Counted from the first letter of the stretch, positions 29,528 to 40,684 are shown. The stretch: 64,000 nucleotides of DNA from UA16 sp002292325 (GCA_943788645.1 CALSRC010000008.1:1-64000), one strand, 5' to 3'. A program made the numbers and translations. Notes: generated by a model not told the origin, from the sequence alone.

Positions 29528-30865
29528 TCAGCGTCCCAAAGCAGAAAGTCCCGCCATGCGGCTTCGCTTGCCTCCTTTCCCTTTTGTCATGACATGCATC
29601 ATCTTTTTCATGTCTTGGAATTGCTTGAGTAAACGATTGACTTGTGCAATGTCCGTTCCGGATCCCTTCGCGACTCGTTCTTTTCGGCGCGAATCGAGGA
29701 TTTCTGGCTTCGAACGCTCAATAGGGGTCATGGATTGAATGATGCACTCCACTTGCTTGAACGAATCATCGTCCAATTCTATGCCTTTCAGCGCTTTTGA
29801 CATTCCGGGAATCATGCTCATCAAATCTTTGATGTTGCCCATTTTCTTCAGTTGCTGGATCTGACTTAGAAAGTCTTCCAGATCAAATTTATTTTTGCGA
29901 ATCTTGGCCTCCAAGGCAGCAGCTTCCTTTTCGCTGATTACGTCCTGAGCGCGCTCAACCAACGAAACCACATCGCCCATCCCTAGAATTCGATCCGCCA
30001 TTCGGTTCGGATGGAACGTATCCAAGGCATCCATTTTCTCACCGACCCCGACAAATTTGATGGGTTTACCGACCACGGAATGAATCGCCAATGCCGCACC
30101 GCCTCGTGTGTCACCGTCCAGTTTTGTCAGTACGACGCCTGTGAAATCGAGCGCTTCGTTAAAGGCTTTGGCAGTCCGCACTGCATCTTGACCTGTCATG
30201 GCATCAACCGTGAAAAGAATCTCTTCGGGCTTGACAGCCTGTCGAACAGCTTGGATTTCGGCCATCATGGCTTCATCGATGGCTAGACGTCCTGCAGTAT
30301 CCACGATGACAGCGCTGTGCCCATTGGATTTCGCGTGCACAAGCGCTTTCGTTGCGATTTGGACGGCGTCCTTGTTACCGGGCTCAGCATACACTTCCAC
30401 ACCAATGGATTCGCCCAATACCTTCAGCTGGTCTACAGCGGCTGGACGGTGAACATCACAAGCGACCAAGAGTGGCTTCTTTCCATGCTTGTCCTTCAGC
30501 AATTGAGCAATTTTTCCTGAATGCGTTGTTTTACCCGCACCCTGCAGGCCGGCCATCAAAACGGTGAAAGGATTGCCTGTAGGCTTGAAAGGAGCTGCCG
30601 CAGTTCCCATGAGGTCCGTCAACTCTTGGTGCGTGATTTTTATGAGAAGCTGTCCAGGTTTAATGGAGGTAAGTACCTTTTGCCCAAGTGCTTTGTCTTT
30701 CACCCGTTGAGTAAATTCTTTCGCTGTTTTGAAGTCGACATCGGCATCGAGCAAAGCCTTACGGACCTCTTTTAGAGTCTCTCCGATATTGATTTCAGTG
30801 ATTTGGCCGTGTCCTTTCAGCGTTTGAAAGGCTTTATCGAATCGTTCTTGCAGGTTTTCGAACAT
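29528..30865 (-). CDS. ffh: Signal recognition particle GTPase Ffh
   Basis: A 445-residue SRP54 homologue. The N domain begins 'MFENLQERFDKAFQTLKG', the G domain has 'GLQGAGKTTHSGKIA', 'DTAGRLAIDE' and 'TKLDGDTRGG', and the Met-rich M domain ends with a basic Gly/Lys tail. It targets nascent membrane and exported proteins to the Sec machinery. It is first in a leftward run with folD and ribD; a 154-base gap separates it from the divergent giant gene. Confidence 0.96.
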   Translation of the reverse strand: MFENLQERFDKAFQTLKGHGQITEINIGETLKEVRKALLDADVDFKTAKEFTQRVKDKALGQKVLTSIKPGQLLIKITHQELTDLMGTAAAPFKPTGNPFTVLMAGLQGAGKTTHSGKIAQLLKDKHGKKPLLVACDVHRPAAVDQLKVLGESIGVEVYAEPGNKDAVQIATKALVHAKSNGHSAVIVDTAGRLAIDEAMMAEIQAVRQAVKPEEILFTVDAMTGQDAVRTAKAFNEALDFTGVVLTKLDGDTRGGAALAIHSVVGKPIKFVGVGEKMDALDTFHPNRMADRILGMGDVVSLVERAQDVISEKEAAALEAKIRKNKFDLEDFLSQIQQLKKMGNIKDLMSMIPGMSKALKGIELDDDSFKQVECIIQSMTPIERSKPEILDSRRKERVAKGSGTDIAQVNRLLKQFQDMKKMMHVMTKGKGGKRSRMAGLSALGR

Positions 30866-30970
30866 TTTTTTTCTTGCAAACTTAACACCTGAACGCTTGA
30901 TTATACAGTAGATTGTGCGTTCGCTGAATGATATGATTTACCCGATTGAATTATTTTTCTAATCGACGGG

Positions 30971-31013
30971 TTTGTTTCTAAGCAAGATATTTCGTAATTT
31001 TCGATTGCTTAAC
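30971..31013 (+). promoter_or_regulatory. Candidate promoter of the giant-protein gene
   Basis: TTTG at 30971-30974, 20 bases, then TAATTTTC at 30995-31002 fits the Bacteroidota TTG / TAnnTTTG arrangement with one mismatch. GCTTAAC follows at 31007-31013, as it does upstream of the gene at 19,673. The first ATG is at 31020. Confidence 0.5.
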
Positions 31014-31019
31014 CTAGGA

Positions 31020-34000
31020 ATGATGCAGACGAAATTATCCATCGTGTTCGGATTGCTTGTAGGAATTACAAGTTTCTCCAACCCACTTTTTTGCCCAAAC
31101 TGAATGTTTTGGCTACGACGCTAACGCAAATGCGCCAGCCGGCTTCCAATTGGAAGTTGAGTCCTTCGCTACCTTCGACGGTACCGAAGCAACTCCAGCC
31201 TTAGCCGCCTTGGCAGGTTCCACGACCTACCGCATTTACCTTCAAACAAATTCCGCATTGGATTTTGTCTCTGCAGTACACACGGATGGTGCTGAGGGAG
31301 AGGTTCAATTGACTTCCAGCACATCATTCTACATGAACGATTTTGGAGGGATCACGGTGAATGCTATAAACCCGGGCCTCTTCTCGTTCTTTCCTGAATT
31401 GGAGTACGATAGCTATGTGACCATTGGACTGAATTCGGAGGCTGTGTCGAGCGCTGGAGAATCCTCCATTTCTTTGAGCGGTTCGGAAAGTTGGGGATCT
31501 AGCTTCCTCGCAGGAAACAACCTCAGCATTGATAGCTCAAATTCCGCTGCAGGAAGTGGTTGGTTTGTCGATGCAGATGCGGCGAACGGTTTTGCGGGAG
31601 ATGATATGAAGGTTATGCTCGCGCAGGTCACTACAGATGGTGTATTGAATGGCGCATTTTTTGTTGAAATTTTGGCCGATGGTGCAGAATCAGCTCAAAG
31701 CTATCAGTTTTCTTTCAGCAATGAGTTGTGTGGTTGCACAGATGGAGCAGCTTCCAACTACGAGGCAGGAGCAACGCAAGACGATGGTTCATGCCTTTAC
31801 CCGGGTTGCACAGATGACGCGGCTTGTAACTATGATTCAGGCGCCAACGACGATGATGGTAGTTGCGATTTTTGCTGCGATACCGTAGAGTCTTCGAATG
31901 CAGATTACGGTGTAGAAGTTGAGCTTCACGCAGTGGGTGGAATTACTGGATTTCGAACCTACCGTTTGTATGTTACGACAGCCAATGCAACAGACGCTGT
32001 TTCCGCTGTAACCGGTTACGCTGCATATCCCATGAATTTAGCGACGTCGACGGACTTTTACCAGTACTTAGGTCCTGGTGGAGGATCTACCCCAAATGGT
32101 TGGCAATCAGCCTTTGGTGTCATTCCAGAATTTGCTGCTGGTGCGTATGACTCATTTGTGACGATTGGAAACACTGAAATGGCAGATGCCGGTGCGGGTG
32201 AGTCCGATATACAAACTGTATCTACTCCAGGTGAAGACTGGGAAGCAGAATTTGAAGCAGGCAATGATATCTCGATTGAGTCGACCTCCGGTGGTGGATG
32301 GTTTCTATCACCAGGTTCTGTAAGTGGAATTGCCGGTGATGACAACCGTGTTTTAATTGGCCAATTCACGACCAATGGATTCTTAAGCGGAGACTTATTT
32401 GTACAGGTGTTCCCTGAAGGCAATCAATTAGCCAGTGAAGAAGTCTATATTTCCTTCACATCACCAGCATGTGCCTGCACAGATGAAACTGCATGCAACT
32501 TTGATCCAGTGGCTATGTGGGATGACGGGTCTTGTCAAGACGGTCCTGCATATTGGGGCGAAAACATCGATTGTGAAGGCAACTGCTTGAACGATGCTGA
32601 CGGAGATTATGTATGCGATGAAAATGAAATTGAGGGTTGTTTGAACCCGAACGCTTGTAATTATGTCGAAGCACCAACAGACTTGGTTTCTTGTATTTTC
32701 CCAGACGAAGGACTGGATTGTGATGGCAACTGCCTGAGCGATGTGGACGGAGATGGAGTTTGTGATCAAGATGAGCTCGGAGGTTGCACAGATGCAACAG
32801 CTTGTAACTATGATGAAACCGCAACAGAAGACAATGGAACTTGTGATTACCTAGATGTCTTGGTGTTGGATGATGAGCCAGTCATCGTTTATGACTGCGA
32901 CGGTAATTGCTTCAATGACACGGACGGTGACGGCGTGTGTGACGAATTAGAAATTGATGGTTGTACAGATGACTCAGCTTGCAACTATGATGAAGCTGCC
33001 TCAGAAGAGGATGGATCGTGTGATTACTGCTGTGCTTCCGGAGCTTCAGTTGTAGGTTACAACATCATCATCGAAGATATGGGGGATTCTCCTGAAGGAA
33101 TGATTCAGCGCATGTACATCGAAACTCCGAATTCAACGGATGTTTTATCAGCCGTTACGGGTGATGTACTGAACCCCACATACATCCGTTCGACGCAGTC
33201 GTTCTTCCAGTCTCCACTCGGTGACATAACACCGAACGGAATCAACCCTGCTTTCTTCCCAATTTTTGAGGAATTGGCTTATGACAGTTGGGTAACGATC
33301 GGAATTGAGAACAACATGCTTTCTCCTACGGAATCAAGTGTTCAAATAGTACCTCCAACAACAGATTGGCAAGCGGCCTTTAATGCGGGCGGTGACATCG
33401 AGTTAGAAGGTGATTTCGGGGACGGTTGGTTTGTCATTTGGGATGAAACTTCAGGAACTTACACAAACGGTCTTTCGGGTGACGATAACCGCATACTTGT
33501 GGGTCAATTCACTACGAATGGAGTTTTGAGTGGTGAGTTATTTGTGCAGATGTTCCCCGAGGGAGATCAGCAAAATCCAATTCAAGTGCACTTGCCGTTT
33601 GGATATGCGAGTGATGATGCTGACGCACCAGTCTTTACTTCCGTGCCTGCTGACGTGACTCAAAGTTGCTCAGAAGCATGGCCTACTGAAATGGCCACGG
33701 CTACGGACGAAGGCTGTATCGCGGAAGTTACATTGACTGTCGAAGAAACGTTAGCCGATGCAGATTGCGGATACGTTTTGACGCGAACTTTCACAGCAAC
33801 TGATGCGTGGGGTAACTCTGCTGTTGCCACCCAAGTTGTGAGCCTCGAGGACAATGAAGCACCTGTTGCTGTTGCTCCAGCTGACGCTACAGCCCAATGT
33901 TCTGATGACTTAACACCGGGTTCTGGTGTGGCTGAATTCCCAACGAACTCGTATGACAACTGCTCTGATGATTTAAGTTTCAGCTACGTTGATACTCCAT

Positions 34001-37000
34001 ACAGCCCCGGCTTTGACCTAGATGGGGTAGTAGCTGATTTCCATGTGGAAATGGGTAAAGATTTTGGAGGACCTTTCGGACAATCATTGATCTTGGAAGC
34101 TACAGGTGTGACCATTGGTTCTGGCGCTGAAATTGGCTACGGTGATTTGGTTTCAAATCCTTCATCACACCGTGGCGCGATTGCTGTGGATATTGAAGGC
34201 TCAACCATCAACATGTCTGTTGTCGGAACAGACGGTTTCCCTTACCAATACGACTATGCTGTCGTAACCGTTTCGAACATGTCGATTGATGACTTGGCTG
34301 GCGTTTCGGTTGTTACCAACGGTATTGCCGCTGGTGCCGAACTTACCACTTCATCTTCTGGAGATGGCTTTACGGTGACTTGGACAGGCACGGCGACTTT
34401 CACAGAAAATGATGCGGCTGAGTTTGCTGCTGACAACGTTTCTTCATGCTTAGCCCAGTCTGGTTTGATGCGAACATGGACCGTAACTGATGGCTGTGAT
34501 AATAGCGATACAGCCGTGCAGTACTTCACAATCGTTGATACAGAAGGACCGGTCTTTACGTCTACGCCAGCCAATTTACAATTGAGCTGCAACGACGAAA
34601 TTCCAATGGCAACTGTTTCTGCGGAAGATTGCGGTGCGGTGTCCATCTCTGACCCCGTTGAGGAGACTCAAGAAGGAACATGTGGAACTTCTTACACTAT
34701 TTTCCGAACATGGACCGCTTCTGATGACTGCGGCAACTCTTCTGAGCACACGCAGACCATCATGGTCGTAGATACCGAGGCACCTGTCTTCACATCGTTC
34801 CCAGCGGATGTCACGTACACCTTTGGTGAGGAAATGATGTCTGACGAACCCACTGCTTCTGATGATTGCAACGAGGTTACCATCGACTTTAGTGATGCGC
34901 AGGACAACAGCAATGTTGAAATTACGGTGATTACAAGAACATGGACTGCAACGGATGCCTGTGGAAACAGTGTTTCACAAGACCAAATAATTACCGTGAA
35001 TGAGGTGTTTGGATGCATGGATGATGAAGCTTGTAACTACGCCAGTGGAGCATCCTATGATGACGGAAGCTGCGATTACTGTTCTTGTGGATCTGGAGGA
35101 GAAGCTGGATTTGGATTGGAGCTTGAATTGGTAACAACCCATGATGGTTCAAACCCTGACTTGCCTGTTGGCTTGAACACATATCGGGTTTACGTTACGA
35201 CTCCGAGCAATGATGATTTTGTGAGTTCTGTTTCTGGAAGTATGGATGTACCGGCCTACTTGAATACGACCACGTCATTTTATCAGCACCCATTTGGCTC
35301 AATTAGCCCTGACAACATCAATACGGCCTTCTATGCTGTTGTACCAAGTTTGTTGTACGATAGCTGGTTGACCATTGGTTTGGATTCACAGCCTGCTGGT
35401 GGTCAAAGTGCCATCACATTTGTCGAAGCTCCTGCGGACAATTGGATGGCTGATTTCAACGCGGGGAATAACCTGAGCATCGATAGTTTCTTTGGAGGTT
35501 CTTGGTTCGCCTTGATCACAGCAAACAACGGATATGCTGGAGATGATCAGCGTGTACTGGTGGCCCAATTGACTACGGATGGTGAGTTGAACGGACAGTT
35601 GTACGTGCAAGTCTTCCCGAACGGAGACCAAAGCCAGGATACTTATCTCACTTTAAGCTTTGGAGGCAATGAGTGTGGTTGTAACGACGAAATGGCATGC
35701 AACTACGATGCTTCTGCGACATACGATGACGGTTCGTGCTATTATGCATTAGATGGCGAGGAATGTGAAGCGTTGGGATGCATGATTTCATTGGCATGTA
35801 ACTACGACGCCGACGCCAATACAGACGATGGTTCATGCGAGTTTGCCTCATGCGCAGGATGTATGGACGAAACGGCATGTAACTATGACATGGATGCTAC
35901 AGTGCCTGGATTCTGTGAATTCCCTGCTTTTGCTTGGGAAGATTGCGATGGAGGTTGCGCTGATGGCTTCGATGAGAACGGGAATGGAATCTGTGATCCG
36001 CTCGATTTCGGTGGTTGCACCGATACTGCTGCCTTGAACTACTCTCCATTCGCTACCTATGACGATGGCAGCTGCATTGCTTCCGTTTCAGGTTGCACGA
36101 ATGTGAATGCCTGTAATTATGATAGCACTGCTACCTTGAATGACTCAGGTTCTTGCATCTACCCAGAGAGCATTTATGTCGACTGCGATGGCAATTGCTC
36201 GAATGATACGGATGGAGATGGGGTATGCGATGAATTCGAAATCCCAGGCTGTACGGACGCAACTGCTGTTAATTTCAACGCTTTTGCAACGGATGATAAC
36301 GGCACATGTTTCTACACCGACGTGGTCGGTTGCTTGGTGCCAAGCTTGCCTTGCTACGATCCGGATGCGACGGTGATGCCTTCGATTTCATTGTGTTTTG
36401 ATTGCACCGATGGAACAGGAGATTCTCCAACTCCACTTGGCGTTATCACAGAATGCACGGATGAAGCGGCTTGTAACTTTGGTGAGGACGGCGAATGCGA
36501 GTACTCTTCCTGCATGGGTTGCACGGTGCCTACAGCATGCAACTACGACGAAGAGGCTGTGTACTTCGACGGTACATGTGAATACACCTCATGTGCTGGA
36601 TGTACATTGGCTAGCGCTTGTAATTTTGATCCTGAAGCATCTATCAATGATGGTTCTTGTGAATTCACAAGTTGCACGGGTTGTACGGATGAAAATGCAT
36701 CGAATTACGATCCTACAGCGACTGTTGATAATGGCAGCTGTGATTTCGCTGGTTGCATGATTTCGGCAGCATGTAACTATGATGCCTCTGCGACTTCAAG
36801 TGATGGAAGTTGTGAATTTGAATCATGTGCGGGATGTCTATCGGAGTTAGCATGTAATTATGATGATTCAGCCACGTTGCCAGGTGCTTGTGATTTCACA
36901 AGTTGCGTCGGATGTACAAACCCAGCAGCGGATAACTACGATTCAGACGCCACGCAAGACGACGGCTCATGCGTAGTAACAGGTTGTATTGACCCTATGG

Positions 37001-40000
37001 CATGCAACTATGACGACGCTGTGAACAATGCGGATTACGATTCTTGCACGTATGCTGAGGAAGGATTGGACTGCGACGGAGTTTGCTTGAATGACGTCAA
37101 TCCAGCCAACGGTGTTTGTGATGAAGATGAAATTGTGGGTTGCATGGAAGAAGGCAACTGCCTATACGATCCAGAGGCAACTGCCAATGATCCAACGATG
37201 TGTCAGACATCTCCATTCTGCATTGGTTGCAATGATGCCACGGCATGCAATTTCAATCCAAATGTGAACCCTGAACCAAACTTCAACGATGGCTCATGTG
37301 AATATGTAACATGCGCAGGTTGTTTGGATGAAGCTGCTTGTAACTTCGACTTTGAAGCGACGCTCTCTGATGCATCGGCTTGTGAATACCCTGCTGAAGG
37401 ATTTGATTGCGCAGGAAACTGCTTCGATAATAACGGCGACTTGATCTGTGACATCCTCCAAGGGTGCGCTGAGCCAGATGCTTGCAATTATGAGGAAGGA
37501 ATTGAATTCCCATCCTTGGATTTCTGTGACTTCTGCAGCTGCCCTAATATCGAATCTTCGGTTGACGGATATGGAATCGAAATTGAGGAGTTGACTTCTG
37601 AAATCGATGGAGCGATGACTTACCAAGTCTTTGTTACTACGCCAAGTTCGACTGATGTAGTGAACGCCATCTTGGGTAACGAAATGAATCCAATTGTTCT
37701 GGCATCTTCAAGTGAGATTTACCAAAATGTAGCCGGTTCAGCGTTGCCTTCACCAGCAGCCATGTTTGCCTTCTACCCAATGCTCCAGTACGATTCGTAT
37801 GTGACTTTGGGTGCAGACACCCCTGCCGATGCAATGGCTTTCCCTCCAACAGCAGACGGAAATGAACCAACATGGGTCACTTCATTTGAAAACGGAGGAA
37901 ACATTGAAATCATGGACGCCGTTGGTAGCGGTTGGTACATGAACGCTGATGTAATGGGCCAGTACGGAGTAGCAGGTGATGACAACCGAGTAATGGTTGC
38001 TCAATTGACGACTCCAGGTTCTATCCATGGTCAGTTGTATGTGCAGGTGTTCCCTGACGGACTGTCTGCAGGTAATACATTGTATGTGAACTTATCCTTT
38101 GGAAGCGCCGCGTGCGGATGTACAGATCCAATGGCATGTAACTACGAAGATGATAACGTCACAGATGACGGATCTTGCTTCTATGCAGCTGAAGGGGAGT
38201 CTTGTGGTGCAACATGCTTGTACGATACATTCAATCCAGAAGTAGTCGCTTTTGAAGAGTCCTACACGACTTCCTGTGATGATGCTGAAACGGATGTGCG
38301 TGAGCCAATGTTCTCAGACAATTGCGATGATCTGCTCGATGTCACTTCAAGTGACGTGGTCTTCGAAGGTGATTGCAATGGGTCTTACACCATTGAGCGA
38401 ACGTGGACAGCATTCGATAACATTGGCAATTCCATATCAGTTGTTCAGACCATTAACGTTGTTGATTCAACGGGTCCTTCGTTTACGGTGCCTGCCGACG
38501 TCAACATCGCTTGTTCGAATGGGGACATTGATCCTTCGGCAACAGGCGACGTAACTGATGCCTCTGATTGTAGCGGAACAGCTCAGGTTTCATACGCTGA
38601 CGCTTACACCACGGATGGTTGCTTTGCTAACAACGTCTTGACACGAACGTGGACAGTCACGGATGATTGTGGTAACTCAACTTCTCAAGAGCAAACCATC
38701 ACGCTAGTGGATGATAACGCGCCATACTTCACAAGTGTACCAGCATCTGCTACGTTGACATGCAGTGATGCATTGCCAACTGAAATGGCTACGGCTGCTG
38801 ACGCATGCTCTGAGGTAACAGTAACATTCACGGACGCTGAAGGTGACCTGACATGCAGTGGTTTGACTGAAGTGATACGAACATTCACAGCCACAGACGC
38901 TTGCGGAAATTCAAGCGAGGCAACACAGGTGATTTCATTTGTGGACGAAGAAGCACCTGAGGGTTCTACTACGGATGCAACAGTTGCCTGCTCATCGTAT
39001 GATGGGTCTGCAGAATTTGGTTCGTACGAAGCATCAGACAACTGTTCTGGAGCTGTAACAGCTACTTGGATGGAGGTGTCATCTACCCAAGATGGTGAGA
39101 TGGGATGCTTTGTAGTCGAGCGTGAGTATACTTTCACAGACGGATGCGGCAACAGCTCAACTGCGATGCAGACGATCACCGTAGTGGATGACGAAGCACC
39201 TGTTTTGAGTTCAATCGACGCAGAAGTGGTACTCCAATGTGGAGACGTTCTGCCTGATGCACCAACTGCAACGGACAATTGTTCTTCTGTCGAAGTAACA
39301 TTCGAAGATGTTGACAACGGGTTGAGCTGCTCTGGTGAGATGTCCTTCATCCGCACGTATACGGCTACTGACGCTTGTGGAAATAGCAGCACGGTAACAC
39401 AGAGCGTATCTTACGACGATGTGATTGCTCCTACATTCACGGCTCCAGCAGATGTGACAATTGAATGCGATTCAGACCTTTCTGACTTGAGCTTGACAGG
39501 CGATGTGATGGATGCAGCAGATGTATGCAGCGCGGACATCTTCGTTACGTATGCTGACGTCATGAGTACTTCTGAAGGTTCTTGCTTGGCAAACAATGTC
39601 ACTACGCGAACTTGGACGGTAACCGATGGTTGTGGCAATAGCGCATCCGCAGAACAAGTAATCACGTTGGAAGACACGACGGCACCCGTTGTAACATATG
39701 ACGCGGTTGTTACGCTTGATAATGTTGCGACAAGTGAACTCGATGATTTCGAAGGTGTAGAGGTTATGGACGCTTGCAGCGACTGGACTTATACATCAAC
39801 GGATACATGGCTCGGCAATAGCCTAACAGGATATGAGCTGAACCGTGTCATGACATTCACAGATGCTTGTGGAAACTCTACGACAATCGAACAATCGATC
39901 ATAGCGGTTTACTCTTCAGGTTGTACATACGTGGATGCAGAAAACTACGACGCAGCTGCGATTGTGGATGATGGTTCATGTGAGTATGCTGGCTGTACCG

Positions 40001-40224
40001 ATATGACATCTGCGAATTACAACCCGATCGCTTCCATCGATGATGGATCATGTGTAACGGTTGGTTGCATGGATCCTGACGGCTACGACTTCGATCCGAA
40101 TGCAAACTACCCAGGTGGTTGTGACTATCCAGATCCATGTCCGGGAGACATCAACGACGACGGTGTCGTGAATGTTGGTGACTTATTGGAGTTCTTCCAA
40201 TACTACGGGCAGACCTGCGAATAG
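31020..40224 (+). CDS. Giant modular secreted protein (about 3,070 residues) with Cys repeats, HYR-like domains and dockerin-like end
   Basis: The true start is ATG 31020 (or 31023): signal peptide 'MMQTKLSIVFGLLVGI' ending 'NPLFAQ'. A T6 run at 31087-31092 breaks the frame; five T join it to the long open frame that continues to 40224. Order of modules: five copies of a roughly 195-residue beta-rich module; about 30 copies of a Cys motif G-C-T-D-x2-A-C-N-Y-D-x2-A-x2-D-D-G-S-C; several 'DCDGNCxxDxDGDGVCDE' calcium-type repeats; four plus seven HYR-like sandwiches; and a C-terminal dockerin-like tail. No catalytic motif or T9SS CTD is visible. It is probably an extracellular, calcium-binding, disulphide-rich adhesin or surface layer. 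A terminator lies 70 bases after the stop. Confidence 0.85.
31130..31740 (+). repeat. Module A, copy 1
   Basis: First copy of the ~195-residue module: 'TTYRIYLQTNSALDFVSAV', 'YDSYVTIGL', 'AGNNLSIDSS', 'GWFVDAD', 'AGDDMKVMLAQVTTDGVLNG', then 'CGCTD'. I do not recognise it as a named domain. Confidence 0.7.
31877..32480 (+). repeat. Module A, copy 2
   Basis: Begins after 'CCDTVESSNADYG'; contains 'RTYRLYVTTANATDAVSAV', 'YDSFVTIGN', 'GGGWFLSP', 'AGDDNRVLIGQFTTNG' and 'LFVQVFPEGNQ'. Confidence 0.7.
33028..33612 (+). repeat. Module A, copy 3
   Basis: Contains 'MYIETPNSTDVLSAVTGD', 'INPAFFPIFEELAYDSWVTI', 'GWFVIWDE', 'GDDNRILVGQFTTNGVLSGE' and 'LFVQMFPEGDQ', then runs into the first HYR-like block instead of a Cys repeat. 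Confidence 0.7.
33613..34995 (+). repeat. HYR-like domain block 1 (four copies, one with a ~140-residue insertion)
   Basis: Copies of a roughly 80-residue sandwich with 'APVFTSVPADVT', a Cys pair, 'RTFTATDAWGNSAVATQVV' or 'RTWTATDACGNS', and a D-x2-A-P start of the next. The second copy is interrupted by an insertion at about 34005-34440 ('GFDLDGVVADFHVEMGKDFG' to 'FTENDAAEFAADN') that resembles neither module. HYR domains are Ig-like and common in extracellular adhesion proteins. Confidence 0.7.
35080..35700 (+). repeat. Module A, copy 4
   Basis: Contains 'LNTYRVYVTTPSNDDFVSSV', 'FYQHPFGSISPDNINTAFY', 'YDSWLTIGLDSQPAGGQSAI', 'GGSWFALI', 'AGDDQRVLVAQLTTDGELNG' and 'LYVQVFPNGDQ'. Confidence 0.7.
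35680..37533 (+). repeat. Cys-rich repeat block (about 19 tandem 'ACNYD...DGSC' units)
   Basis: Units of about 20-30 residues following G-C-x3-x-A-C-N-Y/F-D-x2-A-T-x-D-D-G-S-C, linked by short 'CExxSCAGC' or 'DCDGNCxNDxDGDGVCDE' spacers. Each unit carries two or three cysteines and many acidic residues. Degenerate units (for example 'CLVPSLPCYDPDAT') show age rather than recent duplication. The DNA repeats are imperfect, so this is a protein-level repeat. Confidence 0.8.
37534..38150 (+). repeat. Module A, copy 5
   Basis: Contains 'MTYQVFVTTPSSTDVVNAIL', 'FYPMLQYDSYVTLGADTPAD', 'GSGWYMNADV', 'AGDDNRVMVAQLTTPGSIHG' and 'LYVQVFPDG', then 'CGCTDPMACNYE'. Confidence 0.7.
38225..39910 (+). repeat. 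HYR-like domain block 2 (seven copies)
   Basis: Seven consecutive sandwiches of about 75-85 residues, each with 'RTWT(A/V)TD(A/D/G)CGNS' near its end and a D-x2-A-P junction. Conserved cysteines fall at about the first strand, mid-domain and in the 'CGN' motif. The block is uninterrupted, unlike block 1. Confidence 0.72.
40138..40224 (+). other. Dockerin-like C-terminal tail of the giant protein
   Basis: Encodes 'CPGDINDDGVVNVGDLLEFF' then 'QYYGQTCE' immediately before the stop. It has the same layout as the tail at 21371-21457: C-P-x-D-I-N-x-D-G-x-V-N-x2-D-L-L-x-F, five residues, then a Cys. Confidence 0.75.
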
Positions 40225-40292
40225 TAATCGAAATCCGGTTAAAAACGACTTTATAGAGAATTCGAGTCTGGCAAGACTGATTCCTAGGGAGG

Positions 40293-40320
40293 GGGCTGCA
40301 CTTCGGTGTGGTCCTTTCTT
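40293..40320 (+). terminator. Rho-independent terminator after the giant gene
   Basis: GGGCTGCAC, loop TTCG (40302-40305), then GTGTGGTCC forms a nine-pair stem allowing G-U pairs, capped by a UUCG tetraloop and followed by TTTCTT. It lies 70 bases after the stop, the clearest terminator in the window. Confidence 0.75.
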
Positions 40321-40370
40321 GTCGTTTATTGACGGTTCATGCTGTAATTTCGTAATCAAAGTGAGAGTCG

Positions 40371-40658
40371 ATGTCGAAAGATGAGTCAGCAGCTGAAAAG
40401 CGAGAACGGTTAAGAAAGCAATTGGATGATACACACAGCTGGCCGAGTGCTTTCACCTTTAAATTCATAGTCCCGAATGAAGGAAAGGGAGAGGGGATGC
40501 TGAAAGAGATTTTTTCGAAGGATGCTGATTTTCGTTCGAGGCCATCTCGGAACGGCCGTTTTATTGCTTTTACAATACAGGAGCGCGTGCATGCTGCTGA
40601 GGAAGTCTTTGAGCGTTACGAAGCTGCGGCTAGCATTCCAGGTGTTATTTCCTTATAA
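40371..40658 (+). CDS. DUF493 family protein
   Basis: A 95-residue cytoplasmic protein. The core 'PSAFTFKFIVPNEGKGEGML' and the end 'EEVFERYEAAASIPGVISL' match the DUF493 (YbeD-type) ferredoxin-like fold, thought to have a regulatory, small-molecule-binding role. ATG 40371 follows the terminator by 50 bases. It is followed 26 bases later by a small membrane protein gene. Confidence 0.8.
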   Translation: MSKDESAAEKRERLRKQLDDTHSWPSAFTFKFIVPNEGKGEGMLKEIFSKDADFRSRPSRNGRFIAFTIQERVHAAEEVFERYEAAASIPGVISL

Positions 40659-40684
40659 CCATCGGACAACAGCGAGGTAAAAGC

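Noticed and set aside
31020..31149. A separate short peptide gene before the giant gene
   Set aside because: Removing one T from the T6 run at 31087-31092 joins it to the giant frame with a typical signal-peptide end (LFAQ).
35680..37533. CRISPR-like or satellite DNA repeats
   Set aside because: Units are conserved as protein, not as DNA; spacing is irregular and the frame is continuous.
38685..39392. A 235-codon open frame on the minus strand inside the giant gene
   Set aside because: Repetitive composition mirrors the HYR repeats on the other strand; no start context or family match. Shadow frame.
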